Assembly: GCF_023242475.1 (NCBI RefSeq) | Contig: NZ_JALJFG010000023.1 | Coordinates: 1 to 64,000, forward strand | Source of the DNA: Pseudomonas sp. MWU15-20650 | GTDB lineage: Bacteria > Pseudomonadota > Gammaproteobacteria > Pseudomonadales > Pseudomonadaceae | Length of the DNA stretch: 64,000 nt | Reading direction: 5' to 3' | In this document: one piece after another, positions 26,744 to 35,460 of the stretch | Layout of the letters: each line of letters opens with the position of its first letter | How positions within the stretch are numbered: the first letter of the stretch is position 1 | Notes under the pieces: generated by a model | Told to the model about the DNA's origin: nothing | The model's database searches: none | The model's input: only the letters and a program-made list of their open reading frames with translations | Made by a program: the position numbers and the translations under genes

Positions 26744-28399
26744 ATGAACCTGCACGCATTCGCTGAAACCCACGACGTTACCAACCAGCCACCGTCCCTG
26801 GACGGCACCAACCTGTACCGTATCGATCTGCCCCTGCAAGAGTGGGCGCGCCGCTTTGGCGCCGGTTGGGCGCAGGCGCGTATCGATGCCTATGGCGCGT
26901 TGGCCGGCGGGCCGCTGATGGCGGCCGGGTTCCTGGCGAACCAGAACAAACCGGTGTTCAGCAGCCATGATCGATATGGCCATCGGATCGATCTGGTGGA
27001 GTTTCACCCGGCCTACCACGAACTGATGCGCACCGCCGTCGAGCATGGCCTGCCGTCGCTGCCGTGGGCCCATCCACAGCCCGGTGCGCATGTGGCCCGC
27101 GCCGCCATGACCTATTTGCATAGCCAGGCCGAAGCCGGCTCCGGTTGCCCGCTGACCATGACCTTTGCCTGCGTGCCGGCCCTGCGCCTGCAACCTGACC
27201 TGGCGCAGACCTGGTTGCCGAAAGTCCTCAGCACCGTATACGACCCGCGCAACGTCGGCATCGCCCACAAGGCGGGTGTCACCATCGGCATGGCCATGAC
27301 CGAGAAACAGGGCGGTACCGATGTGCGTGCCAACACCACGCGCGCATACCCCGTGGGGGCGGGTGGCCCGGGGCAAGCCTATGAACTGGTGGGGCACAAA
27401 TGGTTCTGCTCGGCGCCGATGTGCGATGGGTTCCTGACCCTGGCCCAGACCGACAAGGGCCTGACCTGTTTCCTGCTGCCTCGGCATCGCCCCGATGACA
27501 CGCGTAACGAGTTCTATATCCAGCGCCTGAAAAACAAGCTCGGCAACTGCTCCAACGCGTCCAGCGAAGTGGAGTTTCGCGGCGCCCTGGCCTGGATGGT
27601 CGGTGAAGAGGGGCGCGGCGTGCCGACCATTATCGAGATGGTCGCCATGACCCGCTTCGATTGCATGGTCGGTTCCAGCGCCTTGATGCGGCAGGCGTTG
27701 ACCCAGGCCAGTCATCATTGTGCCCATCGCTCGGTCGGTGGTCGTGTGCTCAGCGAGCAGCCGTTGATGCAAAACGTGCTGGCCGACCTGGCCCTGGAAA
27801 GCGAAGCCTCGCTGGCGTTAAGCATGCGCATGGGGCGAGCGCTGGACCACCTTGAGAGTGAGCAGGAAGCCAAGTTCGCCCGGCTGGTGACGGCGGTGGG
27901 CAAGTATTGGATCTGCAAGCGAGCGCCGGCGATGATCAATGAGGCGGCTGAGTGCATGGGCGGTGCCGGGTATGTCGAGGACAGCATCCTGCCGCGCCTG
28001 TACCGTGAGGCGCCGGTGAATTCAACGTGGGAAGGTTCCGGCAATGTGCAATGCCTGGACGTGCTGCGCGCACTGTCGAAAGAGCCCGGGGTGCTGGAGG
28101 CGCTGTTTATTGAGCTGGGGACTGGGCATGGCGAGAAGCGACTGGCGCGGCATATCGAGCAATTGAAGTCGGCCTTCATGGATACCCAGGATATTCAGTA
28201 CCGTGCACGGCAACTGACGGAGGACATTGCCGTGGCCTTGCAGGCCAAGTTGCTGCTGGAAGCGGGGAATGCGGCGGTCAGTGACGGGTTTATTGCCAGC
28301 CGCCTGGGTGACGCGTCGGGACGCGTGTATGGCACCTTGCCGCGCGGCGTTGATGTGGACGCTATCGTCGCCCGTTCTACACCCAATGTTGCGGAATAA
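26744..28399 (+). CDS. AidB-family acyl-CoA dehydrogenase
   Basis: A 551-residue flavoprotein of the AidB branch of acyl-CoA dehydrogenases. SGCPLTMTFACVPALRLQP, MTEKQGGTDVRANTTRA and the FAD-contact segment WFCSAPMCDGFL closely follow AidB. The catalytic base region and the EGSGNVQCLDVLR motif near the end are intact. In E. coli AidB is induced by alkylating agents and binds DNA; its true substrate is uncertain. The start at 26744 has AGGAGG eight bases upstream. The family position (PA3972-like, beside ladS) agrees with recalled gene order, minus an intervening TetR gene. Confidence 0.85.
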   Translation: MNLHAFAETHDVTNQPPSLDGTNLYRIDLPLQEWARRFGAGWAQARIDAYGALAGGPLMAAGFLANQNKPVFSSHDRYGHRIDLVEFHPAYHELMRTAVEHGLPSLPWAHPQPGAHVARAAMTYLHSQAEAGSGCPLTMTFACVPALRLQPDLAQTWLPKVLSTVYDPRNVGIAHKAGVTIGMAMTEKQGGTDVRANTTRAYPVGAGGPGQAYELVGHKWFCSAPMCDGFLTLAQTDKGLTCFLLPRHRPDDTRNEFYIQRLKNKLGNCSNASSEVEFRGALAWMVGEEGRGVPTIIEMVAMTRFDCMVGSSALMRQALTQASHHCAHRSVGGRVLSEQPLMQNVLADLALESEASLALSMRMGRALDHLESEQEAKFARLVTAVGKYWICKRAPAMINEAAECMGGAGYVEDSILPRLYREAPVNSTWEGSGNVQCLDVLRALSKEPGVLEALFIELGTGHGEKRLARHIEQLKSAFMDTQDIQYRARQLTEDIAVALQAKLLLEAGNAAVSDGFIASRLGDASGRVYGTLPRGVDVDAIVARSTPNVAE

Positions 28400-28410
28400 A
28401 CACGGTTCAA

Positions 28411-28438
28411 AAGGCGGGGTGGGGCTTGCTCCCACATT
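28411..28438. repeat. Degenerate single REP
   Basis: GGGGTGGGGCTTGCTCCCACAT resembles one REP arm pair collapsed to a short hairpin. It lies in the gap between the AidB-like gene and amn. Confidence 0.45.
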
Positions 28439-28516
28439 ATTGAGCTCATTCCAATTCCACTGTTTCGGTGAAGCCGGGATACAGGCAAGATAAAGGTCTG
28501 CAAGTCAGAACACAGG

Positions 28517-29989
28517 ATGCTTACCGTGACCGAAGCTTTTGTTGTCGTTCAAACCGCTGAAGAAGCCGTGGATCGGCTGGCGGCTCTGCATGAGCGTGCC
28601 ACTGGCGCGCTCAATCAAGCCCTCAAGCAATACCTCAAGGACCGCGTCGAGCCCGACGCCGCACAACGCGCGCTGTTTCGTTACCCGGAGCTGCGCCTGA
28701 CCTACCACTGCCATGGCGAAGTCCCACAGACCACACGGGCCTATGCCAAGGTGCAGTTGCCGGGCACCTACAGCGTCACGGTCACCCATCCGGCGGCGTT
28801 TCGTAAGTATTTGCTGGAGCAACTGGTACCGCTGATGCACGACTTCACCGTGACGGTCGAAGTGGGTGTCAGCCAACAGAACATTCCGTATCCGTACGTG
28901 GTGGAGCAGGGCGATGAGTTGGCCGGCTCCGGCGTGACCGCCGCGACCCTGGCCCGTGTATTCCCCAGCACCGATCTGTCCGCTGCCACCGATGGCATTG
29001 CCGACGGCCTCTACGATTGGGAAAACACCGACCCGCTGCCCTTGGCGCTGTTCGATGCCGCCCGCGTGGACTTCTCCCTGCGTCGCCTGGTGCACTACAC
29101 CGGCAGCGACTGGCGTCATGTGCAGCCGTGGATTCTGCTGACCAACTACCACCGCTACGTTGACCAGTTCATCCTGCATGGCCTGGAGCAACTGCGCAGC
29201 GACCCGCGTTTTATCCGCATGGTGCTGCCGGGCAATGTGGTGATCGACAAGAGCATGGACCACGGCGAAGCGTCCGCCATTGCCGCAGGCGTGGTCTGGC
29301 ATCGTTACCAGATGCCGGCCTACCACTTGCAGGCCAGCGACGGCCACGGCGTCACTTTGGTGAACATCGGCGTCGGTCCATCCAACGCGAAGAACATCAC
29401 TGACCACCTGGCCGTGCTGCGTCCGCATTGCTGGCTGATGATCGGCCACTGTGGCGGCCTGCGCCAATCCCAGACCATCGGTGACTACGTACTGGCTCAC
29501 GCTTATATGCGTCGCGATGGGATTCTCGACCGTGTGGTGCCGCCGAACATCCCGATCCCGGCCCTGGCCGAAGTGCAGCTGGCCTTGCAGCAAGCTGCGG
29601 CCAATGTCACCGGCGAGAAAGGCGAAGAGCTGAAAAAGCGCCTGCGTACCGGCACGGTGCTGACCTACGACGACCGCAATTGGGAACTGCGTTGGGCCCA
29701 GGAGCGTCCGCTGATCAACCTGTCCCGCGCCGTGGCCGTGGACATGGAAAGCGGCACCATCGCCGCTCAGGGTTACCGCCTGCGGGTTCCGTACGGCACC
29801 TTGTTGTGCGTGTCGGACAAACCGCTGCACAGCGAGATCAAGCTGCCGGGTTCGGCCAACGCGTTCTATGAGCGTGCAGTGAGCCAGCACTTGAAGATCG
29901 GCATCGAGGCGGTGGACCTGCTGCGCACCGAGCTCAACTCGTTGCACTCGCGCAAACTGCGCAGCTTCGACGAACCGCCCTTCCGCTAA
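28517..29989 (+). CDS. amn: AMP nucleosidase
   Basis: A 490-residue enzyme that hydrolyses AMP to adenine and ribose 5-phosphate and so regulates adenylate pools. An N-terminal AMP nucleosidase domain (about 1-170) is followed by a nucleoside-phosphorylase fold with VNIGVGPSNAKNITDHLAVLR, GHCGGLRQSQ and VDMESGTIAAQGYR, all typical of Amn. Length and position (PA3970-like) fit. The ATG at 28517 is used; a GTG at codon 4 is a possible alternative. Confidence 0.94.
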   Translation: MLTVTEAFVVVQTAEEAVDRLAALHERATGALNQALKQYLKDRVEPDAAQRALFRYPELRLTYHCHGEVPQTTRAYAKVQLPGTYSVTVTHPAAFRKYLLEQLVPLMHDFTVTVEVGVSQQNIPYPYVVEQGDELAGSGVTAATLARVFPSTDLSAATDGIADGLYDWENTDPLPLALFDAARVDFSLRRLVHYTGSDWRHVQPWILLTNYHRYVDQFILHGLEQLRSDPRFIRMVLPGNVVIDKSMDHGEASAIAAGVVWHRYQMPAYHLQASDGHGVTLVNIGVGPSNAKNITDHLAVLRPHCWLMIGHCGGLRQSQTIGDYVLAHAYMRRDGILDRVVPPNIPIPALAEVQLALQQAAANVTGEKGEELKKRLRTGTVLTYDDRNWELRWAQERPLINLSRAVAVDMESGTIAAQGYRLRVPYGTLLCVSDKPLHSEIKLPGSANAFYERAVSQHLKIGIEAVDLLRTELNSLHSRKLRSFDEPPFR

Positions 29990-30010
29990 GCCGTTGGGAT
30001 GGTCATTTAG

Positions 30011-30043
30011 CGGTCAGGCCACTAGCATTGTCGGCCCTGACCG
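30011..30043 (+). terminator. Hairpin between amn and rluE
   Basis: CGGTCAGGCC (30011-30020) pairs with GGCCCTGACCG (30033-30043) with one bulged base and a 12-nt loop. It is followed by TTAGATGTTCC, a weak T-tract. It may terminate amn or form a 5'-leader structure for rluE, whose ATG is 18 bp away. Confidence 0.45.
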
Positions 30044-30060
30044 TTAGATGTTCCTTTGCC

Positions 30061-30696
30061 ATGTCCCGTCCCACCCGCCCCGATTCGCGCCGCCCAGGCG
30101 TGAAACCCCCGTATTCCGCCACGCGTCGCGTCGCCAAGGCGCCACCGGCCGAGCCGAAACTGATCCTGTTCAATAAACCGTTCGACGTACTGACGCAGTT
30201 CAGCGACGAAGGCGGGCGCGCGACCCTCAAGGATTTTATCGACATCCCCGGGATCTACCCGGCGGGTCGCCTGGACCGTGACAGCGAGGGCCTGTTGCTG
30301 CTGACCAATGATGGCCAATTACAGGCGCGGATTGCCGACCCCAAGCACAAGCTGGCAAAAACCTACTGGGTACAGGTGGAAGGCGAGCCGACCGAAGAAC
30401 AGCTGCAACGTCTGCGTGACGGTGTGGAGCTCAACGACGGTATGACCTTGCCCGCCGAAGCCCGGCAATTGGACGAGCCTCAATTATGGCCACGCAACCC
30501 GCCGGTACGCTTTCGTAAAAGCGTGCCGACCCACTGGTTGGAGCTGGTGATTCGTGAAGGGCGTAACCGCCAGGTACGGCGCATGACCGCCGCGGTGGGC
30601 TTGCCGACGTTGCGCCTGGTGCGTGTGCGCATTGGCGATTGGTCGATTGATGGCCTGGATCAAGGCCAATGGAAGGAAGTACCGGCGCGCTTATAA
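30061..30696 (+). CDS. rluE: 23S rRNA pseudouridine synthase RluE
   Basis: A 211-residue RsuA/RluE-group pseudouridine synthase, predicted to modify the 23S rRNA position targeted by E. coli RluE (2457). ILFNKPFDVLTQF, the catalytic Asp in AGRLDRDSEGLLLLT, the WPRNPPVRFRKS stretch and the EGRNRQVRRMTAAVG motif match RluE closely. The N-terminus has an extra basic segment of about 30 residues. The ATG at 30061 is preferred over the one at 30028, since the latter lies directly behind the hairpin. The last 6 bp overlap the convergent DUF2788 gene. Confidence 0.88.
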   Translation: MSRPTRPDSRRPGVKPPYSATRRVAKAPPAEPKLILFNKPFDVLTQFSDEGGRATLKDFIDIPGIYPAGRLDRDSEGLLLLTNDGQLQARIADPKHKLAKTYWVQVEGEPTEEQLQRLRDGVELNDGMTLPAEARQLDEPQLWPRNPPVRFRKSVPTHWLELVIREGRNRQVRRMTAAVGLPTLRLVRVRIGDWSIDGLDQGQWKEVPARL

Positions 30697-30909
30697 CGCG
30701 CCGGATTCGATCAGGCCAATCACAACGCTCTTGATGATGAACGCGGCCACGCCCAGGCCCAGCACGAAAAACAGGATGAACGAGCCAAAGCGCCCGGCCT
30801 TGGATTTCTTCGCCAGGTCCCAGACGATAAACCCCATGAAGATGATCAGGAGGGTGACCAGGCCGGTCATCATCCATTCTTCGAATAGGGCGGGGTCGAT
30901 GTTGTTCAT
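30691..30909 (-). CDS. DUF2788 family small membrane protein
   Basis: A 72-residue protein with two predicted transmembrane helices: about residues 14-33 (TGLVTLLIIFMGFIVWDLA) and 45-66 (ILFFVLGLGVAAFIIKSV), joined by a basic loop KKSKAG. It matches the DUF2788 family, found mainly in pseudomonads, with no known function. It is convergent with rluE with a 6-bp overlap. Confidence 0.78.
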   Translation of the reverse strand: MNNIDPALFEEWMMTGLVTLLIIFMGFIVWDLAKKSKAGRFGSFILFFVLGLGVAAFIIKSVVIGLIESGAL

Positions 30910-30973
30910 GGGGGACTCTTCCGGCAGGGCAGGCGGGCAGTATAAAGCAGGGGCACAGGCGCAGTATTGACCT

Positions 30974-31238
30974 GGGTCCAAATGTGGGAGGGGGCAAGCC
31001 CCAATGCCAGTCAGTTAAGCGCTAGAACGAGCAACCGGTAACCTGTGGCGAGCGGGCTTGTCCCGCGTTGGGGCGCGTAGCGCCCCCAAAGAGGGACGAA
31101 TGCGGTGTACCCGATACTCCGCAGAGACCGTTTTGGGCTGCTGCGCACCCCAACGCGGGACAAGCCCGCTCGCCACAGTGATCGTGTTCCTTCTTAACTG
31201 ACTGGCATTGGGGCAAGCCCTCTCCCACATTTGGACCC
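30974..31238. repeat. Nested REPIN: one REPIN type inside another
   Basis: Outer arms of about 46 bp, 30974-31019 and 31193-31238, are near-perfect inverted repeats beginning GGGTCCAAATGTGGGAGGGG. Inside lies a second inverted pair of a different REP class with core GGCGAGCGGGCTTGTCCCGC (left about 31047-31084, right about 31142-31179) around a 57-bp centre. The whole can fold into one long stem. Confidence 0.8.
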
Positions 31239-31246
31239 CAGTGCTC

Positions 31247-31726
31247 TCAGGTACGCAGGTGAGTCAGCGGGAGTTCGGTGCTGTTCAATACCTGATTGAG
31301 CACAAAGCTGGAACGCACGCTGGTCACGCCTTCAATGCGAGTCAGGTGCCCCAGCAGCAGCTTCTGGTAGTGATCCATGTCCGGCACCACCACTTTCAAC
31401 TGATAGTCGGCATCCATCCCGGTCACCAGGCTGCACTCCAGCACTTGCGGCAGGGTGCGGATGGCCGCCTCGAAATTCTCGAAACGCTCCGGTGTGTGGC
31501 GGTCCATGCCGATCAGCACATAGGCCGTAAGGCTCAGGCCAAGCATCTTGCGATCGAGCAAGGCAACCTGGCGAGCGATGTAGCCGTCGTCCTCCAACTG
31601 CTTGACCCGGCGTGAGCAGGGCGAAGGCGACAGGCCGATGCGTTCGGCCAACTCCTGGTTGGAGATCCTCGCGTCGCGCTGCAATTCCGCCAAAATACTC
31701 AGGTCGTATCGGTCAAGCTTGCTCAT
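31247..31726 (-). CDS. Lrp/AsnC family transcriptional regulator
   Basis: A 159-residue feast/famine regulator. The N-terminal winged HTH starts LDRYDLSILAELQRDARISNQELAERIGLSPSPCSRR; the AsnC/RAM ligand-binding domain follows (about 70-155). Proteins of this type sense amino acids and form octamers on DNA. The PA3965-like position suggests an ortholog of a conserved Pseudomonas gene, but its ligand is unknown. It lies beside the nested REPIN. Confidence 0.88.
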   Translation of the reverse strand: MSKLDRYDLSILAELQRDARISNQELAERIGLSPSPCSRRVKQLEDDGYIARQVALLDRKMLGLSLTAYVLIGMDRHTPERFENFEAAIRTLPQVLECSLVTGMDADYQLKVVVPDMDHYQKLLLGHLTRIEGVTSVRSSFVLNQVLNSTELPLTHLRT

Positions 31727-32157
31727 CGGGTTGGCCTTTGTCGTAAGTATTGCGGTGAATTATCTATGAAGGGTTAAAAATTGCGCAAGCACTGTTTATT
31801 GACGCAATCTTCGCAATCATCTGTCGGTGCTTGGCGGGTATCGTTATCAACAGAATCACCGCCTGGACAACAGTCCACTGCAGCTCGCCCAATCAGGCCC
31901 GCTGCGGCCGCCACCCCAGCAGGGTTGAGCCGGCCTCCAGGCTGCACACTGTCCACAAGACGGCGTGAGGTGAGCCAACGTCATAAGCGTTGAGCCAGGA
32001 CGAAATTCTCAAGGGGCGGCCGACGGGTCGCCCCTTTTCTTTTGCCTGCGAAAATAGTTCTCGTGACTGATAACCTGTCCCCGAACCGGGTGAGGCTTTT
32101 CCAGTCTCATACTAAGAGGCCGGACACGCTAGGCCCTAATCCGCAGTGAGGAATAGC
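31727..32157. other. Intergenic region with orphan terminator, possible small RNA
   Basis: This 431-bp gap separates divergent genes: Lrp on minus and DUF6515 on plus. It holds a strong plus-strand terminator at 32011-32043 without any plus-strand gene before it. A 60-codon minus-strand frame (31774-31956, GTG start, Cys-rich tail) overlaps and cannot be supported. A small RNA ending at 32043 is plausible; its promoter was not located. Confidence 0.45.
32011..32043 (+). terminator. Rho-independent terminator without an upstream gene
   Basis: AAGGGGCG (32011-32018) pairs perfectly with CGCCCCTT (32029-32036), extended by two G-C pairs and one G-U inside, and a TTTTCTTTT tract follows. On the minus strand no T-run follows the stem, so the terminator works on plus-strand transcripts. 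Confidence 0.75.
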
Positions 32158-33207
32158 ATGAAGCGCATCTGGCGTATGGCAGGTGTAGGTTTGCTGATGG
32201 TTACCGTCGGCACGCAAGTGATGGCAGACGACCCGCGCTCTGAAGGCGGCGGTCAGCATGAAAGAGGCCCGGAGGGTGGACGGCAAGGTAACGAGCCGCC
32301 GCGCCCGCAGAATAACCAGCCACGTCCGCAAAACAACCCACCGCGCCCGGAAAATAATCAGCCTCGGCCACAGAACCAGCATTTTGATCGTGGTGAGCCA
32401 CAGCAACAGGGTGGCGGGCAATGGCAAGGTCGACCGCAAGGCGCCGAACAGCCCCGGCCGGCGAATAACCTGCCGATTCAGGGGCGCCCGGACACCGTAC
32501 GGCAAACCCAGGAACCGCGCCAGGGCAACTATCAGGACATCCCGCGTCGCAACGACGGCAACCCGCATTGGCAGCCCGGCAATGGCCCTGGCCCGCGCCC
32601 GGGTGGCGGCTTCAACAATGGCCACCCCGATGAGCACCGCTGGCCGGGCCGCCCTTCCGGTCATGGCAATGGCTGGGGCCCCGGCCCGCAATATCGTCCG
32701 GGCTATACCGTCGACCGTTTCCCCGACCGCAACTACCGTGTGCCCTATCGTGGCCAGGACTACTTCTTCTCCGGTGGCTACTGGTATCGCCCGCAAGGTC
32801 CGCGTTATGTGGTGGTAACGCCACCGTACGGTATTCGCGTGCAATACCTGCCGGATTACGCCCGGGAAGTGTGGGTGGGCAGTGCGCTGTTTTTCCTGGC
32901 GGCGGGCGCCTATTACACCTATGAGAGCAGCACCCAGCAGTACGTAGTGGTACAGCCACCGACAGAGGTGCCAACGCCACAGCCTGCACCGCAAGGCAAC
33001 GGTTATGACGTGATCGCCTACCCTGCCAATGGCCAGTCACCGGCCCAGGTACAGCAGGACGGTTACGACTGTTATCGCTGGGCAGTCCAACAAAGCGGCT
33101 TCGACCCGCAGGCCGTCACCTACGCCCCCGCGCCAGCGGTGGTACAAACCTACCGCCAGGCGCAGGGTAACTGCCTGAGCAGTCGTGGTTATCAGGTGCA
33201 GTACTAG
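32158..33207 (+). CDS. DUF6515-type secreted protein with Pro/Asn/Arg-rich repeats
   Basis: A 349-residue exported protein. A Sec signal peptide (MKRIWRMAGVGLLM..TQVMADD) precedes a low-complexity region (about 20-190) with tandem PRPQNN/PRPENN hexapeptide-type repeats and many Gly, Pro, Asn. The C-terminal part has a hydrophobic stretch (ALFFLAAGAYYTY, about 240-252) and a conserved end with GYDCYRWAVQQSGFDP. Function is unknown. The start at 32158 has GTGAGGAA upstream and gives a good leader. Its stop overlaps the CDF gene by 4 bp tail to tail. Confidence 0.75.
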   Translation: MKRIWRMAGVGLLMVTVGTQVMADDPRSEGGGQHERGPEGGRQGNEPPRPQNNQPRPQNNPPRPENNQPRPQNQHFDRGEPQQQGGGQWQGRPQGAEQPRPANNLPIQGRPDTVRQTQEPRQGNYQDIPRRNDGNPHWQPGNGPGPRPGGGFNNGHPDEHRWPGRPSGHGNGWGPGPQYRPGYTVDRFPDRNYRVPYRGQDYFFSGGYWYRPQGPRYVVVTPPYGIRVQYLPDYAREVWVGSALFFLAAGAYYTYESSTQQYVVVQPPTEVPTPQPAPQGNGYDVIAYPANGQSPAQVQQDGYDCYRWAVQQSGFDPQAVTYAPAPAVVQTYRQAQGNCLSSRGYQVQY

Positions 33208-34097
33208 GTCTTGTTGCCTGTGACCACTTCCCGCGGGTCGGCGTGCACCAGCACTTCGGCACGCGGGTAGGCTTGGTGAATGGCGTCAGCGGCCTGGTCG
33301 CTGATGCCGTGGGCCACTGACAGCGTCAATTCCCCCGGCAACTCCAGGTGCAGTTGCACAAACCAGTGGCTGCCGGAAATCCGCGTGCGCAAGTCATGGG
33401 CACCCAGCACGCCAGGAACGCTGCGGGCCAATTCCAGCATGTGCTGGCTGACATCCGGCGGCAGTTCCTCATCCATCAACACCGCGAAGCTTTCTCGGGC
33501 GATCTGGATCGCACTCCACAAGATATAGGCGGAGATGCCCAGGCCGAACCAGGCATCCACCTGATGGTAGCCAAAGCCTGCCAGGACCAAGGCCACCAGG
33601 ATGCTGCCGTTGAGCATCAAGTCCGAGCGGTAGTGCAACGAGTCCGCGCGTACGGCGTTGGAGCCGGTTTCGCGGATCACCCGGTGTTGCAGTATCAGCA
33701 GGGCCACGGTCATGACCAGGGAAAATACAATCACCCCGATGCTCAGCCAGGGTGCGCCGACAGGTTCCGGGTGTTGCAAGCGCTGATACGCCTGGAAGGC
33801 GATCAGCACCGCACTGCCACCGATAAACAGCGCTTGGGCCATGCCCGACAGTGACTCCGCCTTGCCATGCCCGTAACGGTGGTCTTCATCGGCCGGCCGC
33901 AGGGCGTAATGCACCGCCAGCAAATTCAACAGCGACGTCACGCCGTCGAGCAGCGAGTCGGTCAACCCGGCGAGCATGCTCACCGAACCACTGAACCACC
34001 AGGCGATGGCTTTGGTGATAATCAGCGTACAGGCCACGGCCACCGAGGCGCGGGTGGCCAGGCGCAAAAGCCTTGCGTGTTCTGGACTGCTGGTCAT
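33204..34097 (-). CDS. Cation diffusion facilitator (FieF/YiiP-type metal exporter)
   Basis: A 297-residue inner-membrane metal/proton antiporter with six helices. The metal site A residues are in LTDSLLDG (D-x3-D) and the second half of the site in ADSLHYRSDLM (H-x3-D). The DEDHRYGHGKAES segment is a further CDF signature, and a cytoplasmic domain (about 210-297) ends with the His/Asp-rich dimer region. Zn(II) or Fe(II) export is likely. The PA3963-like position follows the conserved order. Confidence 0.9.
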   Translation of the reverse strand: MTSSPEHARLLRLATRASVAVACTLIITKAIAWWFSGSVSMLAGLTDSLLDGVTSLLNLLAVHYALRPADEDHRYGHGKAESLSGMAQALFIGGSAVLIAFQAYQRLQHPEPVGAPWLSIGVIVFSLVMTVALLILQHRVIRETGSNAVRADSLHYRSDLMLNGSILVALVLAGFGYHQVDAWFGLGISAYILWSAIQIARESFAVLMDEELPPDVSQHMLELARSVPGVLGAHDLRTRISGSHWFVQLHLELPGELTLSVAHGISDQAADAIHQAYPRAEVLVHADPREVVTGNKT

Positions 34098-34111
34098 GGG
34101 CAGGTCGAGTC

Positions 34112-34531
34112 CTAAGCGGCGGGTTGCAGGCCGAGGGCGGCGAGTTGTTGCACGCTGCCCTTGAACTGGATCATGCGCGGGTCATCCAGGGGCAGGGTGC
34201 GGCCGGTTTCTTTCTGGATGATGGTTTGCAGCTTGGCCGTATCGACCTTGCCGTCGGCGCCGATGGCTTCGTGCAATTTTTCGGGGGCGACTTGGGCGGT
34301 CTTGCCCGGTTCGAAGTAGATCGCACCCGTGGCGAAGTCGACGCCGAACGCGATCAGGCCGGGGATCACGTAGAACAGCAAACCGACCGCATCGAGCACC
34401 GCAATGGCCGGGTCGATCTTGCCGTCGATCTGGCCGCGGCGGTCGGGGTAGAAAATCGAACCGCAGGCGGTGAGTTGGCTCAGCAGGGTGACGGCGAGGA
34501 CACCGCCGATGACACGGGAAGCGATACGCAT
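34112..34531 (-). CDS. Conserved lipoprotein (YceK/YidQ-like)
   Basis: A 139-residue predicted lipoprotein: the signal peptide ends in LTAC with Cys23 followed by GSIFYPDRRGQIDGKIDP. A hydrophobic stretch (AVLDAVGLLFYVIPGLIAFGVDF, about 45-68) is conserved in such Pseudomonas proteins; the C-terminal part is soluble. Homologues are sometimes labelled polyribonucleotide nucleotidyltransferase, which the sequence does not support. It lies 14 bp after the CDF start on the same strand. It matches a PA3962-like gene and is the last core gene before patch B. Confidence 0.75.
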   Translation of the reverse strand: MRIASRVIGGVLAVTLLSQLTACGSIFYPDRRGQIDGKIDPAIAVLDAVGLLFYVIPGLIAFGVDFATGAIYFEPGKTAQVAPEKLHEAIGADGKVDTAKLQTIIQKETGRTLPLDDPRMIQFKGSVQQLAALGLQPAA

Positions 34532-35460
34532 GGGGGCTCTCCTGAACGGTTGAAAACGCGACTATATAGGAACCGCCATCTACAAACCTCTCCCACGGCG
34601 GCGGTGGCAGGAAATCTCCAGGGCCATGCCATCGCCGTCCTACCCATAGAGCACCAAGTGATTTTTTACATTTTGTAATATTTGCTTTAGTTCAGGGCGG
34701 TGAGTTAACAGGCCATGAATAGAGCGGTTGCTGGCGGCGGCAATAGTCTTTATGTGCGTGTTTGTTCTCTATTTGCCCGTGCCTGGCAAGAATGTTTATT
34801 CCATTTGTTGAATATGTTTAAAAGTATGTTTAATATCTTCGTCGCAAATACTGGCATAACGATATTCCTGGGCAAGCCAGGGGTTTCCCATGGAAGGGCT
34901 GAACTGTTTCTATACTATAAAGTTCTGTTTTGATGGCATCGCCGAGAGATTGATCTCTTGTGCGAGCGTGTATGGCAGTGCGTACTTTTTTTGATGGGTG
35001 GGTGGCAAGGCTTAGGCTGCTGCGAGGGTGATAGTGGCCGCTTGCAGTCCGTAATAAACACACTAAAAAATCATAAACATATGTTTTGTAAGGCTATTCT
35101 TGTTGTGTCTGGCATCGCTTCGTACTTGGCTTTTTTAAATGTACTCTTTGGTGTAGTTAGTATTACTGAACTCCTAAGTTTGTTTTTCTGATGGGGTTCC
35201 AGCGGCCTTTTAGTGTTTTTTTGTTTTTGTACTTTTGAGTGTTGTTTGTATTTCTGGTATCGCCAGTTTAGTTAGTGGTGTTGCTGGGTTTCTCAGTTAT
35301 TAGCGTTGTGTCTGAATGTTTTCAGCGATGGGCTGTGGTGATGCAGCGCGTGCGTGCTGTGCAGGTGCGTGGCTATTAAGTGTCGGCAGTAGCTGCCTGT
35401 TTATACAGTGGAGCAATGCACAGATGTTTCTGACTTCTATGGAAAATAACAACAGGGAGT
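34532..35460. other. AT-rich gene-free leader of the biosynthetic cluster
   Basis: A 929-bp stretch, visibly richer in A and T than its surroundings, with several T-runs (for example about 35214-35230). Short frames at 34715-34933 and 34958-35191 have no family match, no good ribosome binding site and an amino acid make-up typical of random sequence. I see no IS remnant, tRNA or REP. It probably holds the promoter and control region of the downstream cluster. Confidence 0.6.

Noticed and set aside
31774..31956. 60-codon minus-strand frame with Cys-rich end
   Set aside because: GTG start without a convincing ribosome binding site, no family known to me; kept only as a note in the intergenic entry.
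34715..35191. Two short frames in the AT-rich leader of the cluster
   Set aside because: No ribosome binding site or family match, and composition like random AT-rich sequence.
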